64,000 bases of DNA, from NCBI RefSeq assembly GCF_003185915.1, contig NZ_QHLZ01000004.1, positions 248,001 to 312,000 of the forward strand. The letters are read 5' to 3'. Shown in pieces: positions 42,667 to 50,382 of this stretch. A program made the position numbers and the translations under genes. The notes below the pieces were generated by a model. The model was not told the DNA's origin and did not search any database. It saw nothing but the letters and a program-made list of their open reading frames with translations. Within the stretch, counting starts at the first letter, position 1, and each line of letters begins with the position of its first letter. The DNA is from Arthrobacter psychrochitiniphilus (GTDB lineage Bacteria > Actinomycetota > Actinomycetes > Actinomycetales > Micrococcaceae).

Positions 42667-43473
42667 ATGAAGGTCAGCGTTGGACAATTTAACCCAGGCG
42701 CAGAAGTTAGTGCCAATTTGGCCACCATGGGCATGCTTGCGGCAACCGCGGCTCAAGAAGGCAGCAAGCTGATCGTGTTCCCGGAGGAGGCCATGTTTTC
42801 CGTGGGGCAGGTCAAGGGCGACTTCGCCGCAGCCGTCGATGCCCACTGGACCACCTTTGTGCAGGGTCTGTCCCTGATCTGCTCCGAAATAGGGATTGCC
42901 ATCATCGCCGGCGGCTACGAATCCAGTGGCGAGAACCGGCCCTACAACACCGTGGTTGCCCTTGACGAGACCGGCGAGATCCTAGGCACTTACCGCAAAC
43001 TGCACCTCTACGATGCCTTCTCCTACCAGGAGTCCACCCGGATCAAACCCAGTGACCGAGGGATTGCTGTTGTGGAAATAGGCGGTTTCAAAGTTGGCAT
43101 CATGACTTGTTATGATCTTCGCTTCCCGGAGTTGGCCCGGGCGTTGGCCCTTTCAGGGGCAGAGCTGATTTGCGTATCCGCAGCGTGGTTCAAGGGCGAA
43201 CACAAGATTGATCACTGGGAAACGCTGTTGAAGGCCCGTGCCATTGAAAACACCTGTTGGGTGGTGGCTGCCGGAACCTCCAGCGACCATTGCATTGGGC
43301 ACTCCGCCATCCTTGATCCCATGGGCATTGCCATTGACTTCCTCAATGATGAGGCGGAAGGAGTTGCCACCGCCGATGTTACCCACCGGCGCATTGAAGA
43401 AGTCCGCGAATTCCTGCCGGTGCTGCGCAACCGCCGGTTCGAGAACAACACAGCGGTGGTTCCGGCCGGCTGA
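42667..43473 (+). CDS. carbon-nitrogen hydrolase (nitrilase/omega-amidase family)
   Basis: The 268-residue protein starts at ATG 42667 with GGAGAGG upstream; longer frames run through the racemase pseudogene. The nitrilase triad is present: a Glu at 40 or 41 in IVFPEEAMF, Lys111 in TYRKLHLYD and Cys148 in IMTCYDLRFPELAR. Members of this branch hydrolyse amides such as alpha-ketoglutaramate, deaminated glutathione or N-carbamoyl compounds. The substrate is not readable. Cytoplasmic. Monocistronic, or joined with the small acidic gene 64 bases downstream. Confidence 0.92.
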   Translation: MKVSVGQFNPGAEVSANLATMGMLAATAAQEGSKLIVFPEEAMFSVGQVKGDFAAAVDAHWTTFVQGLSLICSEIGIAIIAGGYESSGENRPYNTVVALDETGEILGTYRKLHLYDAFSYQESTRIKPSDRGIAVVEIGGFKVGIMTCYDLRFPELARALALSGAELICVSAAWFKGEHKIDHWETLLKARAIENTCWVVAAGTSSDHCIGHSAILDPMGIAIDFLNDEAEGVATADVTHRRIEEVREFLPVLRNRRFENNTAVVPAG

Positions 43474-43536
43474 AAATCCACCGTTGACGCGAGTTGATGC
43501 TGTGGTTAGTGTCAAGACTAAGGGCAGGAGGAAATC

Positions 43537-44052
43537 ATGAACGACGCCAGTATTTGGGCGGTGTTGGAAGCGATGTACCCGGTAGCGCTCGAGGATGTTC
43601 CCTTGGATGGGCAGTGGCTCAAACCGCCCTTCGCTAATGACAGCTCCGGACGTGCAATTGTGTGTAACGACGGAGATTTCCAATTTGTTGTGGTGGATCG
43701 CAACAGCTCCGCCATGTTGTACGTCTGCGAGGACGATGAAAGCATCATTGCCTCATCACTGCAGAGACTACCTGCCATTGTTGCCGCCTGGGGCTCCATC
43801 GACAGGGATACCGCCGGGCCCGAAGATGACGAAGACTTCTCCGAGGTCAAAAAGTCATTCGAGACCCAATTGCAAGCCCTTGACCCGGCCGCAGCCGCCG
43901 CCAATGAGTTTTGGGCACTGTACACCGACGAGCTCACGAGCGAAGACTATGTGGACATTGACGATCTTCCCGCTGAGGAAGAGGATGAGCCCGCATCCGA
44001 CTCCGGAGATAACGAACGGCCAGGCATCGACGAATCATTCGTGGACGCCTGA
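43537..44052 (+). CDS. acidic conserved hypothetical protein
   Basis: The 171-residue protein has AGGAGG before its ATG. It begins with a compact N-terminal domain (MNDASIWAVLEAMYPVALED, with FQFVVVDRNSSAMLYVCEDD) and ends in a very acidic tail (DIDDLPAEEEDEPASDSGDN). The N-terminal part recalls SUKH/SMI1-like immunity proteins in pattern, but this is not firm, and no toxin gene is nearby. No signal peptide. Function unknown. Confidence 0.75.
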   Translation: MNDASIWAVLEAMYPVALEDVPLDGQWLKPPFANDSSGRAIVCNDGDFQFVVVDRNSSAMLYVCEDDESIIASSLQRLPAIVAAWGSIDRDTAGPEDDEDFSEVKKSFETQLQALDPAAAAANEFWALYTDELTSEDYVDIDDLPAEEEDEPASDSGDNERPGIDESFVDA

Positions 44053-44132
44053 CCATTGTATGCCTGTATGCCTGGACGCTAGGGCCATGGCTGCTGAAGC
44101 TTAGGGTTTAGCGGCTGGGGGTTGTTATTTTT

Positions 44133-45029
44133 CTACGTCCATCTGCGCACAGCCCACTTCTCGGCCACGCCCAACAGGGCATCCGTGGCCTTGCCTAGGA
44201 TAGCCAGCAGCACAATAGCTAGCAGCAGCCGGTCCGTACGGCCATTGTTTTGCGAATCCGTGAGCAGGAATCCGAGCCCCATGGAGGACGCAATGAGCTC
44301 TGCCGCCACGAGGAACAGCCACGCCTGAGCCAGGGCCAGGCGAAGGCCAGAGAAGATGGCCGGGACCACCGCGGGCAGCTGGATTGTTGTCAGCAACTTC
44401 AAGCCCTTCAGGCCAAACGCGCGGCCGGCTTCCACGAGGTTCTTGTCCACGTGACGCAGAGCCAGTGAGACGGTAGTGAAGACGGGAAAGAACGCGCCAA
44501 TAATGATGAGCGTGATCTTGGAATCCTCCCCGATCTTCATCCACAGAATCAACAACGGAACCCAAGCCAGCGAGGGGACGGCGCGCAGGGCGCCAAGGGT
44601 GGGGCCGAGCAGGATGTCAGCCACCTTGGACAGCCCCAACAATGCGCCCAGTCCCAAACCTAGAAGGGCTCCACCGGCAAAACCGAGCAGCACACGCTGG
44701 GTGGAAATAGCCACATGGCCAAAGAGCTCATTACGCTCAATAAGCCCCCTGCCGGCCTCAAAAACTGCGGCCGGCGGCGGTAGTTGAACAGCGGAGAACA
44801 GCCCTGCCGCCGTGCTCAGCTGCCAGGCCAGCAACACCAAGGCCGGGAAGATCAGGCCCAGGCCCAGTACTACCCAGCGGTTTCCCAGCAGCTTGTTGGC
44901 CGCCGGAACTGCTCGTGTGGGAGAAGAGCCTGTCCGTGGCAGAAGGTTCACGCCTGTTGCGGCGAAACCCTCCACACTGCTGGGGACGGTGCTAGAACCC
45001 GTAGCGCCGGGGTTGCCAAGGTCAATCAT
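44133..45029 (-). CDS. ssuC: sulfonate/nitrate-type ABC transporter permease
   Basis: The 298-residue permease has about six membrane helices and the EAA-type loop VDKNLVEAGRAFGLKGLKLL (about residues 197-216), as in SsuC/TauC/NrtB proteins. The N-terminal 40 residues are polar. Its ATG overlaps the binding-protein stop by 4 bases. With the two genes upstream it forms a complete importer; a sulfur compound is the likely cargo because the operon has a SAM riboswitch-like leader. Confidence 0.88.
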   Translation of the reverse strand: MIDLGNPGATGSSTVPSSVEGFAATGVNLLPRTGSSPTRAVPAANKLLGNRWVVLGLGLIFPALVLLAWQLSTAAGLFSAVQLPPPAAVFEAGRGLIERNELFGHVAISTQRVLLGFAGGALLGLGLGALLGLSKVADILLGPTLGALRAVPSLAWVPLLILWMKIGEDSKITLIIIGAFFPVFTTVSLALRHVDKNLVEAGRAFGLKGLKLLTTIQLPAVVPAIFSGLRLALAQAWLFLVAAELIASSMGLGFLLTDSQNNGRTDRLLLAIVLLAILGKATDALLGVAEKWAVRRWT

Positions 45030-46063
45030 GATGCGTCCTTGATGGAGGAGGCATCTGCCTTCTTAGCCAGTGAGTCATCGAGTAGGGAGTTCAGTGCGGC
45101 ATCAACCTGACCCTGGTTTTCAACATCGCCCAGGGCCACGAAGGTGGGGCCGATCTTGGCCAGTACAGCACGCTGCTTCTCGCCCGGGACACCGCTAACG
45201 TCCAGGTTGCTGCGCTCCGCGATGACGGTGGTGGCAACGGGCAGGTCCAATCCGGCAACGTTGGCCAGGACCTGTGCCGTCTCTTCGGGATTGGCCACTG
45301 CCCAGATGCGGGCCTTCTCATAGGCGTCCACAACGGTCTGGGCCAGTTCGGGGCTGCCCGTGAGGAAGGACTCTGTGGCGTTCAAGAAACCGTAGGTGTT
45401 GAAGTCCAAGTTGCGGAAGAAGAGCTTGCTGCCGTTCTCTTGCGCCCCGGCCATGATCGGGTCCAGACCTGACCATGCATCTACGGAACCGTTCTCCAAG
45501 GCGGTGCGGCCGTCCGCATGCTGCAGGTTCTGCACGGTTACGTCCGAGGTGCTCAATCCCGCCGATTCGAGGGCCTGCACCAGGAAGAAGTAAGGGTCCG
45601 TTCCTTTGGTGGCAGCTACATTCTTGCCCTTGAGCTGCTCAACTGAGGTGATGGCCGAACCTTTGCCGGTGACCAGAGCAGCCCACTCTGGCTGCGAATA
45701 GATGCTGATGGTCTTGATGGGTGAACCATTGGCGCGGGCCAGCAGAGCTGCGGAGCCTGCTGTAGATCCAACATCAACAGCGCCCGAGCGCAGCGCCTCA
45801 TTGGCCTTGTTGGAACCGGCAGACTGCAGCCAGTTAACCTTCACGCCCTTCGGTGCGAGAGTAGCCTCGAGCCAGCCTTTCTCCTTGATGACCAAAGAAA
45901 GCGGGTTGTAGGTGGCGAAGTCTATGTTCAAGGTGGATTTGCTCGCGGCGGCAGCATCGCCGCCAGCCTTTTCGCCCGAGACGCAACCGGTCATAGCCAG
46001 AGCGGAGACGGCAGCGGCGGCGCCGAGGAAGGAACGGCGGTTTAAATGGCGTGAAACAGACAT
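45026..46063 (-). CDS. ssuA: sulfonate-type substrate-binding lipoprotein
   Basis: The 345-residue precursor starts MSVSRHLNRRSFLGAAAAVS with a twin-arginine-like RRSFLG and a lipobox ending MTGC (Cys27), so it is probably a Tat-exported lipoprotein. The mature part is an SsuA/NrtA-type binding fold (TLNIDFATYNPLSLVIKEKG, GAVDVGSTAGSAALLARANG, VAATKGTDPYFFLVQALESA, VDAWSGLDPIMAGAQ), as in alkanesulfonate binders. Middle gene of the operon in the order ATPase, binding protein, permease. Confidence 0.88.
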   Translation of the reverse strand: MSVSRHLNRRSFLGAAAAVSALAMTGCVSGEKAGGDAAAASKSTLNIDFATYNPLSLVIKEKGWLEATLAPKGVKVNWLQSAGSNKANEALRSGAVDVGSTAGSAALLARANGSPIKTISIYSQPEWAALVTGKGSAITSVEQLKGKNVAATKGTDPYFFLVQALESAGLSTSDVTVQNLQHADGRTALENGSVDAWSGLDPIMAGAQENGSKLFFRNLDFNTYGFLNATESFLTGSPELAQTVVDAYEKARIWAVANPEETAQVLANVAGLDLPVATTVIAERSNLDVSGVPGEKQRAVLAKIGPTFVALGDVENQGQVDAALNSLLDDSLAKKADASSIKDAS

Positions 46064-46152
46064 GGAAGATCCTCACAGGGGTGGTTTTTGAAAGTCGGGT
46101 ACGCAAAGGATGGGGGCGCAAAAAGCATGGTGCTTTGGCGGGGACTAGCTGA

Positions 46153-47025
46153 TTAGTGGTGCGAAACACCGAGGCTGGCGAGCAGTGAACTGCGCAGTTG
46201 TGCCAGCGAAGCGTTGCTGCGCGGACGTGCACCAGGAACCTCAACGGTGCGCACAATAGTGGCACCGCTGTGGACGGAACTTTTCGCTGTGCCTGAGTCA
46301 TCACTGCCAAGGACAATGATGCGGTCTGCCAGGGCCAATGCCTCGTCAACATCATGCGTCACGAGCAGCACGGTGGTGGGCTCTGCAGTGTGAATTTCCA
46401 GCAACAAGTCCTGCATTTTTATCCGTGTCAACGCGTCGAGCGCACCAAAAGGCTCATCCAATAGCAGCACACCCGGGTTGCGGGCCAAGGCGCGCGCCAG
46501 TGAGGCACGCTGTGCCATACCGCCTGAAATCTCACGCGGACGGTGACCGGCAAATTCGCTCAGACCTACCAGAGCCAGCAGGTCCTCAACCGTTGACGGG
46601 ACTCCGCGCCGGCGCTTAGCCGAACCGGACGGAAGGCCCAGCGCCACGTTCTCTGTCACGGACTTCCACGGCATGAGCCGCGGTTCCTGAAAGGCAAAGG
46701 CGCAGCGCGGATCAATCCCCGAGACTACGGAACCGTCAATGAGGACCTCTCCGGCAGTGGGGGAGTCAAGCCCCGCTGCGGCACGCAACAGAGTGGATTT
46801 GCCGCAACCGGACGGGCCTAGAATTGCTACTATTTCTCCGGCACGCACAGTGAAAGTGACATCTTCCAACACAGTCCGCGAGGTGGTGCCCTCGCCGAAG
46901 GAACGGCCCAGGCCACGGAAGGAAACTCCCATGGCTGTGGTTCCGGCGTGGGTGTGCCGTGGAGTGGTGGCGGGTTTAGGCAGCGGTGCGGCGGTGGGCT
47001 GCGCCGAGGCAAGGGTGGTGCTCAT
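46153..47025 (-). CDS. ssuB: sulfonate-type ABC transporter ATP-binding protein
   Basis: I use the ATG at 47025 (MSTTLASAQPTAAPLPKPAT), with GGAG about 7 bases upstream; the longer frame enters the riboswitch. The 290-residue ATPase has Walker A ILGPSGCGKSTLLRAAAGLD, Q-loop CAFAFQEPRLMPW, signature ISGGMAQRASLARAL, Walker B VLLLDEPFGALD and switch His in LLVTHDVDEALALADR. The short N-terminal Pro/Thr-rich extension is not part of the fold. First gene of the operon, so its translation is the likely target of the leader. Confidence 0.9.
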   Translation of the reverse strand: MSTTLASAQPTAAPLPKPATTPRHTHAGTTAMGVSFRGLGRSFGEGTTSRTVLEDVTFTVRAGEIVAILGPSGCGKSTLLRAAAGLDSPTAGEVLIDGSVVSGIDPRCAFAFQEPRLMPWKSVTENVALGLPSGSAKRRRGVPSTVEDLLALVGLSEFAGHRPREISGGMAQRASLARALARNPGVLLLDEPFGALDALTRIKMQDLLLEIHTAEPTTVLLVTHDVDEALALADRIIVLGSDDSGTAKSSVHSGATIVRTVEVPGARPRSNASLAQLRSSLLASLGVSHH

Positions 47026-47034
47026 ATGGCTACT

Positions 47035-47205
47035 CCATCGGTCCTGGCAGTAGCACCCTACGGTGAAACGTCTTACGGTACCGGCCTGCAAGGCCGGAAC
47101 CGTACCCAGACGAATTCCTTGTTATTGAACGGCATCGGGGACGATGACCGCCAACCAGGGTTGCTGCGGCTTCACTGAGCCAGATCTCTCGGCCGCTCGG
47201 GATGG
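47035..47205 (-). promoter_or_regulatory. SAM riboswitch-like leader of the ssuBAC operon
   Basis: On the minus strand the leader has the S-box landmarks in order. First comes GAGCGGCCGAGAGATCTGGC, then TCAGTGAAGCCGCAGCAACC (cf. the family TGA-CC-GCAACC core). A variable hairpin region follows (GGCCTTGCAGGCC about 47081-47093), then GGTGCTACTGCCAGGACC. The closing helix P1 is formed by CCATC (47205-47201) and GATGG (47039-47035). GATGG overlaps the GGAG ribosome binding site of ssuB, so SAM binding should hide it and stop translation. This fits repression of sulfur uptake when SAM is plentiful. The subclass (SAM-I or SAM-IV) needs covariance scoring. Confidence 0.88.
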
Positions 47206-47308
47206 TCACTTTCAAAGTAGCCTGATGGCCGCTGTAAGGCGAAATTTGATGCACACTTGCCGTAACAATTGCCGCGGCAAGAAAGGTTGGGGGAAGTAGG
47301 CTCGAGCT

Positions 47309-47725
47309 ATGGATTATCAAAACAACCCTGCCGTCATTGAGCGGCTCCTAAAGACCCCGGCACGCTGGGCTGTGGTGGGGCTGTCCAATAACCCGCTCCG
47401 CGCAGCCCTTGGTGTCTCTTATTTTCTGCAGCAGGAGCTGGGCCATGAGATTATTCCCGTGAGTCTGAAGGGCGAGGACGTTCATGGGGCAAAGGGCTAC
47501 AAGATGCTGTCCGAGATTCCCGGGCACATTGATGTAGTTGATTGCTTTGTAAACTCTCAGCGGGTGGGTCAGGTGGTTGACCAGGCCATTGCGGTAGGTG
47601 CACAAGCCGTGTGGCTGCAATTGGGTGTGATTGATAAGGACGCCGCGCAACGCGCCCGGCTTGCGGGACTAGACGTGGTCATGAACACCTGCCCCAAGAT
47701 TGAGGCAGTCAGACTGGGAATTTAG
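47309..47725 (+). CDS. CoA-binding protein (YccU-like)
   Basis: The 138-residue protein is a single Rossmann-type CoA-binding domain: RWAVVGLSNNPLRAALGVSY, then IIPVSLKGEDVHGAKGYKML, IDVVDCFVNSQRVGQVVDQA and VMNTCPKIEAVRLGI. This matches the YccU/COG1832 family of cytoplasmic proteins of unknown role. Divergent from the riboswitch-controlled operon. A hairpin with CTTGCCG/CGGCAAG (47256-47281) lies just before it. Confidence 0.9.
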   Translation: MDYQNNPAVIERLLKTPARWAVVGLSNNPLRAALGVSYFLQQELGHEIIPVSLKGEDVHGAKGYKMLSEIPGHIDVVDCFVNSQRVGQVVDQAIAVGAQAVWLQLGVIDKDAAQRARLAGLDVVMNTCPKIEAVRLGI

Positions 47726-47779
47726 GTCCGGCCACGGCACACCCCCGCACCAGCTTGTGAGCAAACTAAGAAGGTAGAT

Positions 47780-48739
47780 ATGCCACGTCATCTTGACCGC
47801 AGTCCCCGCCGGGGGGCTCTGTTCAGTTTCATAGCTCTCGCCGTAGCCATTGTCCTCGTGGCAACCGGGATCTGGTGGGTGGCAGCCCATTTCGAGCCCA
47901 CCGCGCAAGAGCTGTCACAGCCGGGAGCCAGTACATCCAGCCTTGCGGACAGCACTGCAGCGGACAGCACTTCAGCCCACAGCCCTTCAGCCTCGAGCGC
48001 CCCCGCCGCAAGCACCCCGGCACCAGGTGCCACAACGACGCCAACACAAGGTCCGGCGTCGTCTATTCCCACCAGCGCAACCACCAACCCGGCAACCGGG
48101 CGGGTGGATACGCTGGATGGATTGGTGCCTGACTACGTGCTGCCACCCATTGAAAACGGGATGGTGCCAGTGTTGACCAAGATTCCCACCGAGCAAAAAG
48201 TGGTTTTTTTGACCATCGACGACGGTGCCGTGAAACGGGATTCGGATCTGGCGCTGCTTCAGAAGCACGGCATTAGGGCGTCACTGTTTCTGGCTAAGAC
48301 TTTTATTGCCGGGTCACCGGATTTTTACCAGCAATACATAGCGGCCGGGCACCTCATCGAGAATCACACCATGAGCCACAACTTGGACTTCATTCACCTC
48401 AGCTACGCGCAGCAGAAGGCCGAAATTTGTGGCATGGCAGACTTTGAGGAGCAGCAGTTTGGGCGCCGACCGGTCTTCTTCAGACCCCCTGGGGGGCCCT
48501 ACACTATGGCGATCCGGAAGGCTGTAGCGGAGTGCGGCATGAAGGCAATTGTGGACTGGGAGAGCAAGGCAAATGCGGGAGGAATGGACTACCAGGTGGG
48601 TGCGGGGCTGCGCCCTGGAGACATAGTGCTGATGCACTTCCGGCCAGAATTTCCGGCCGATCTGGCAGCCTTCCTCAAGGCTCAGAAGGCGGCCGGGCTC
48701 AAGGTGGTCCTGCTGGAGGACTACCTGGGTGTGAAGTAG
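47780..48739 (+). CDS. membrane-anchored polysaccharide deacetylase (CE4)
   Basis: The 319-residue protein has an N-terminal membrane helix (about 14-36), a Ser/Thr/Pro/Ala-rich linker (about 45-110) and a NodB-type CE4 domain. Motifs: FLTIDDGA (metal Asp; Ile replaces the usual Phe), HTMSHNLDF (metal His pair), FFRPPGGPYT and IVLMHF. It probably removes acetyl groups from peptidoglycan or another surface glycan outside the cell. AAGAAGG precedes the ATG. Confidence 0.88.
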   Translation: MPRHLDRSPRRGALFSFIALAVAIVLVATGIWWVAAHFEPTAQELSQPGASTSSLADSTAADSTSAHSPSASSAPAASTPAPGATTTPTQGPASSIPTSATTNPATGRVDTLDGLVPDYVLPPIENGMVPVLTKIPTEQKVVFLTIDDGAVKRDSDLALLQKHGIRASLFLAKTFIAGSPDFYQQYIAAGHLIENHTMSHNLDFIHLSYAQQKAEICGMADFEEQQFGRRPVFFRPPGGPYTMAIRKAVAECGMKAIVDWESKANAGGMDYQVGAGLRPGDIVLMHFRPEFPADLAAFLKAQKAAGLKVVLLEDYLGVK

Positions 48740-48749
48740 CGTTGAGACC

Positions 48750-49319
48750 ATGACGCGCATTGTTTATTACACGGCAACCACGATCAACGGTTATCTGGCT
48801 GACAGTGCGAACTCCCTCAAATGGCTGTTTGCCGTGGACACCGAGGGCGGGCCGGACATTGGCGCGTTCATGGACACGGCAGGGGTGTTTGTGGAGGGCT
48901 CCACCACCTACGAATGGGTGCTGCAAGCGGAAAACCTGCTCGCGGAACCCCACAAGTGGCAGCCATTCTACGGCGCTAAGCCCACCTACGTCTTCACCTC
49001 ACGCGAACTGCCCGTACCCGAAGGGGCCGACGTCCGCTTTGTCCGCGGAGCCGTACCTGAGGTGCTGGAAGAGATCAGGGCGGCCGCTGGCGAACTGAAT
49101 GTGTGGGTGGTTGGCGGCGGTGATCTGGCCGGGCAGTTCCTGGATGCGGGGGCGCTGGACGAACTCGTCCTCACCCTGGCCCCAGCCACCCTTACCTCTG
49201 GCGCGCCTCTGCTGCCGCGCAATGTGGGAACGGATCGGCTAAAACTTCGCAGCGCCGTGCAGCAGGGCGCATTTGCCGTGCTGAACTATGAGGTCCTGGC
49301 GCTGGGTGGTGAGTCGTAA
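48750..49319 (+). CDS. RibD C-terminal/dihydrofolate reductase-like protein
   Basis: The 189-residue protein has the DHFR-like fold of RibD C-terminal proteins: RIVYYTATTINGYLADSANS, FVEGSTTYEWVL, TYVFTSRELPVPEGADVRFV and LNVWVVGGGDLAGQFLDAGA. The last is the NADPH-binding loop. It likely reduces a pteridine-like or other substrate with NADPH; the substrate is unknown. It starts 10 bases after the deacetylase stop, and its own stop shares a base with the next ATG (TAATG). Confidence 0.88.
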   Translation: MTRIVYYTATTINGYLADSANSLKWLFAVDTEGGPDIGAFMDTAGVFVEGSTTYEWVLQAENLLAEPHKWQPFYGAKPTYVFTSRELPVPEGADVRFVRGAVPEVLEEIRAAAGELNVWVVGGGDLAGQFLDAGALDELVLTLAPATLTSGAPLLPRNVGTDRLKLRSAVQQGAFAVLNYEVLALGGES

Positions 49320-49726
49320 TGAGCATTACCGTAGATACTTTACGCACAGCCGCGCTGGCTTTAGGTGGAGCGTATGAGGACTTTCCGTTCGGGCCGGAAA
49401 TCAGCGTGTTCAAAGTCAAGGCGCCCAGCAGCGGCGGGGTAGAGCGTGCTGGGAAGGTGTTCGCCCTCGGCAACCTCGATAGTGAACCCTTGAGTATCAG
49501 CCTCAAATGCGACCCCGAACTGGCCCCGGCCCTGCGGGCTGCACACCCTGGCATCACGGGTGCCTATCATATGAACAAACGGCATTGGAATGGCGTTGAC
49601 ACCTCCACCGTGGAGGCGCAGATGGTGTTGGAAATGCTGGAAGACTCATACGATCTTGTGGTGGCTGGGTTTCCCAAGAAACAGCAACTTGCATTGGAGT
49701 GGAACGCATATGTCGCCAAAAGCTGA
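49319..49726 (+). CDS. MmcQ/YjbR family protein
   Basis: The 135-residue protein has the YjbR double-wing fold pattern: LRTAALALGGAYEDFPFGPE, KVFALGNLD, LSISLKCDPELAPALRAAHP, GITGAYHMNKRHWNGVDTST and a C-terminal helix. These small DNA-binding-like cytoplasmic proteins have no settled function. Translation is coupled to the upstream reductase gene by the TAATG overlap. Confidence 0.9.
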   Translation: MSITVDTLRTAALALGGAYEDFPFGPEISVFKVKAPSSGGVERAGKVFALGNLDSEPLSISLKCDPELAPALRAAHPGITGAYHMNKRHWNGVDTSTVEAQMVLEMLEDSYDLVVAGFPKKQQLALEWNAYVAKS

Positions 49727-50288
49727 CAGAGGTTCGTTGGATTACCCGTATCTGGGCCTGACCCGCCTGGCCGCGCAACAAGCTGCCGCAGACATTGACT
49801 GGCCCAAGGGCTTTAATCACGTGGACAAGACGCTCGCCGTAGGGGCCGGGCAAGAGGGCTTTGACGCGCTGGCTGAGGGCATCATGAGCTGGGAAATTCA
49901 ACGCCGTGCCGGGCTCGAAGTTAACGCTCCGCCGCGGGCCGTTGTTGGCGCGCGGGTTATCAGTGGATTCGGGGTGGGTGCGCTCCGTCTCCCCATCCCG
50001 TGCGAGGTGGTGTGGGCCATGGAACCGCAATGGGCGCCCAGCCCTGACGGACAGGATATTGAACTTGCCGGTTTCGGATACGGAACCTTGCCGGGGCACC
50101 CGGCGCTGGGTGAGGAAGCATTCATTGCCATGAAGAAGCCCGACGGCGGCGTCCACTTCAGGCTGTTGGCGTTCAGTAAACCGGCGGGCCTCATCTACGC
50201 TTTGGGATCACCCATTACGAAGTTGACCCAAGCGGGCGTGACCCGGTCATATCTGCAAGCAGCCCGGACGTTAGCCGGCGGCTTCTAG
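49710..50288 (+). CDS. DUF1990 family protein
   Basis: I use ATG 49710 (MSPKADRGSLDYPYLGLTRL), with GGAG upstream, overlapping the YjbR gene by 17 bases; the longer frame is out of frame with known family sequence. The 192-residue protein fits DUF1990: FNHVDKTLAVGAGQEGFDAL, LRLPIPCEVVWAME, GYGTLPGHPALGEEAFIAM and VHFRLLAFSKPAGLIYALGS. Possibly a small-molecule binding START-like fold. Function unknown. Last of four closely spaced genes. Confidence 0.87.
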   Translation: MSPKADRGSLDYPYLGLTRLAAQQAAADIDWPKGFNHVDKTLAVGAGQEGFDALAEGIMSWEIQRRAGLEVNAPPRAVVGARVISGFGVGALRLPIPCEVVWAMEPQWAPSPDGQDIELAGFGYGTLPGHPALGEEAFIAMKKPDGGVHFRLLAFSKPAGLIYALGSPITKLTQAGVTRSYLQAARTLAGGF

Positions 50289-50313
50289 CAAACCGGGTGG
50301 GCCCACAACTCCT

Positions 50314-50381
50314 TGGGCCCACGCGCCCGAGGGGCCCCATGAATGGGTCGTTAGCGACCCATTCATGGGGAGGGCGTGGGG
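50314..50381. repeat. hairpin element sharing arms with the 57-bp repeat
   Basis: Between the convergent DUF1990 and purL genes lies TGGGCCCACGCGCCCGAGGG (50314-50333), a perfect 16-bp stem with a TTAG loop (CCCCATGAATGGGTCG at 50335-50350 with its complement at 50355-50370), and GGGAGGGCGTGGGG (50368-50381). The two outer arms are the reverse complement of the arms in the tandem repeat at 25545-25731, but the core between them is different. The hairpin probably also works as a bidirectional terminator. Confidence 0.85.
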
Positions 50382-50382
50382 A

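Noticed and set aside
43537-44052. Toxin-antitoxin or contact-inhibition immunity gene
   Set aside because: The SUKH-like impression is weak and no toxin gene is adjacent.
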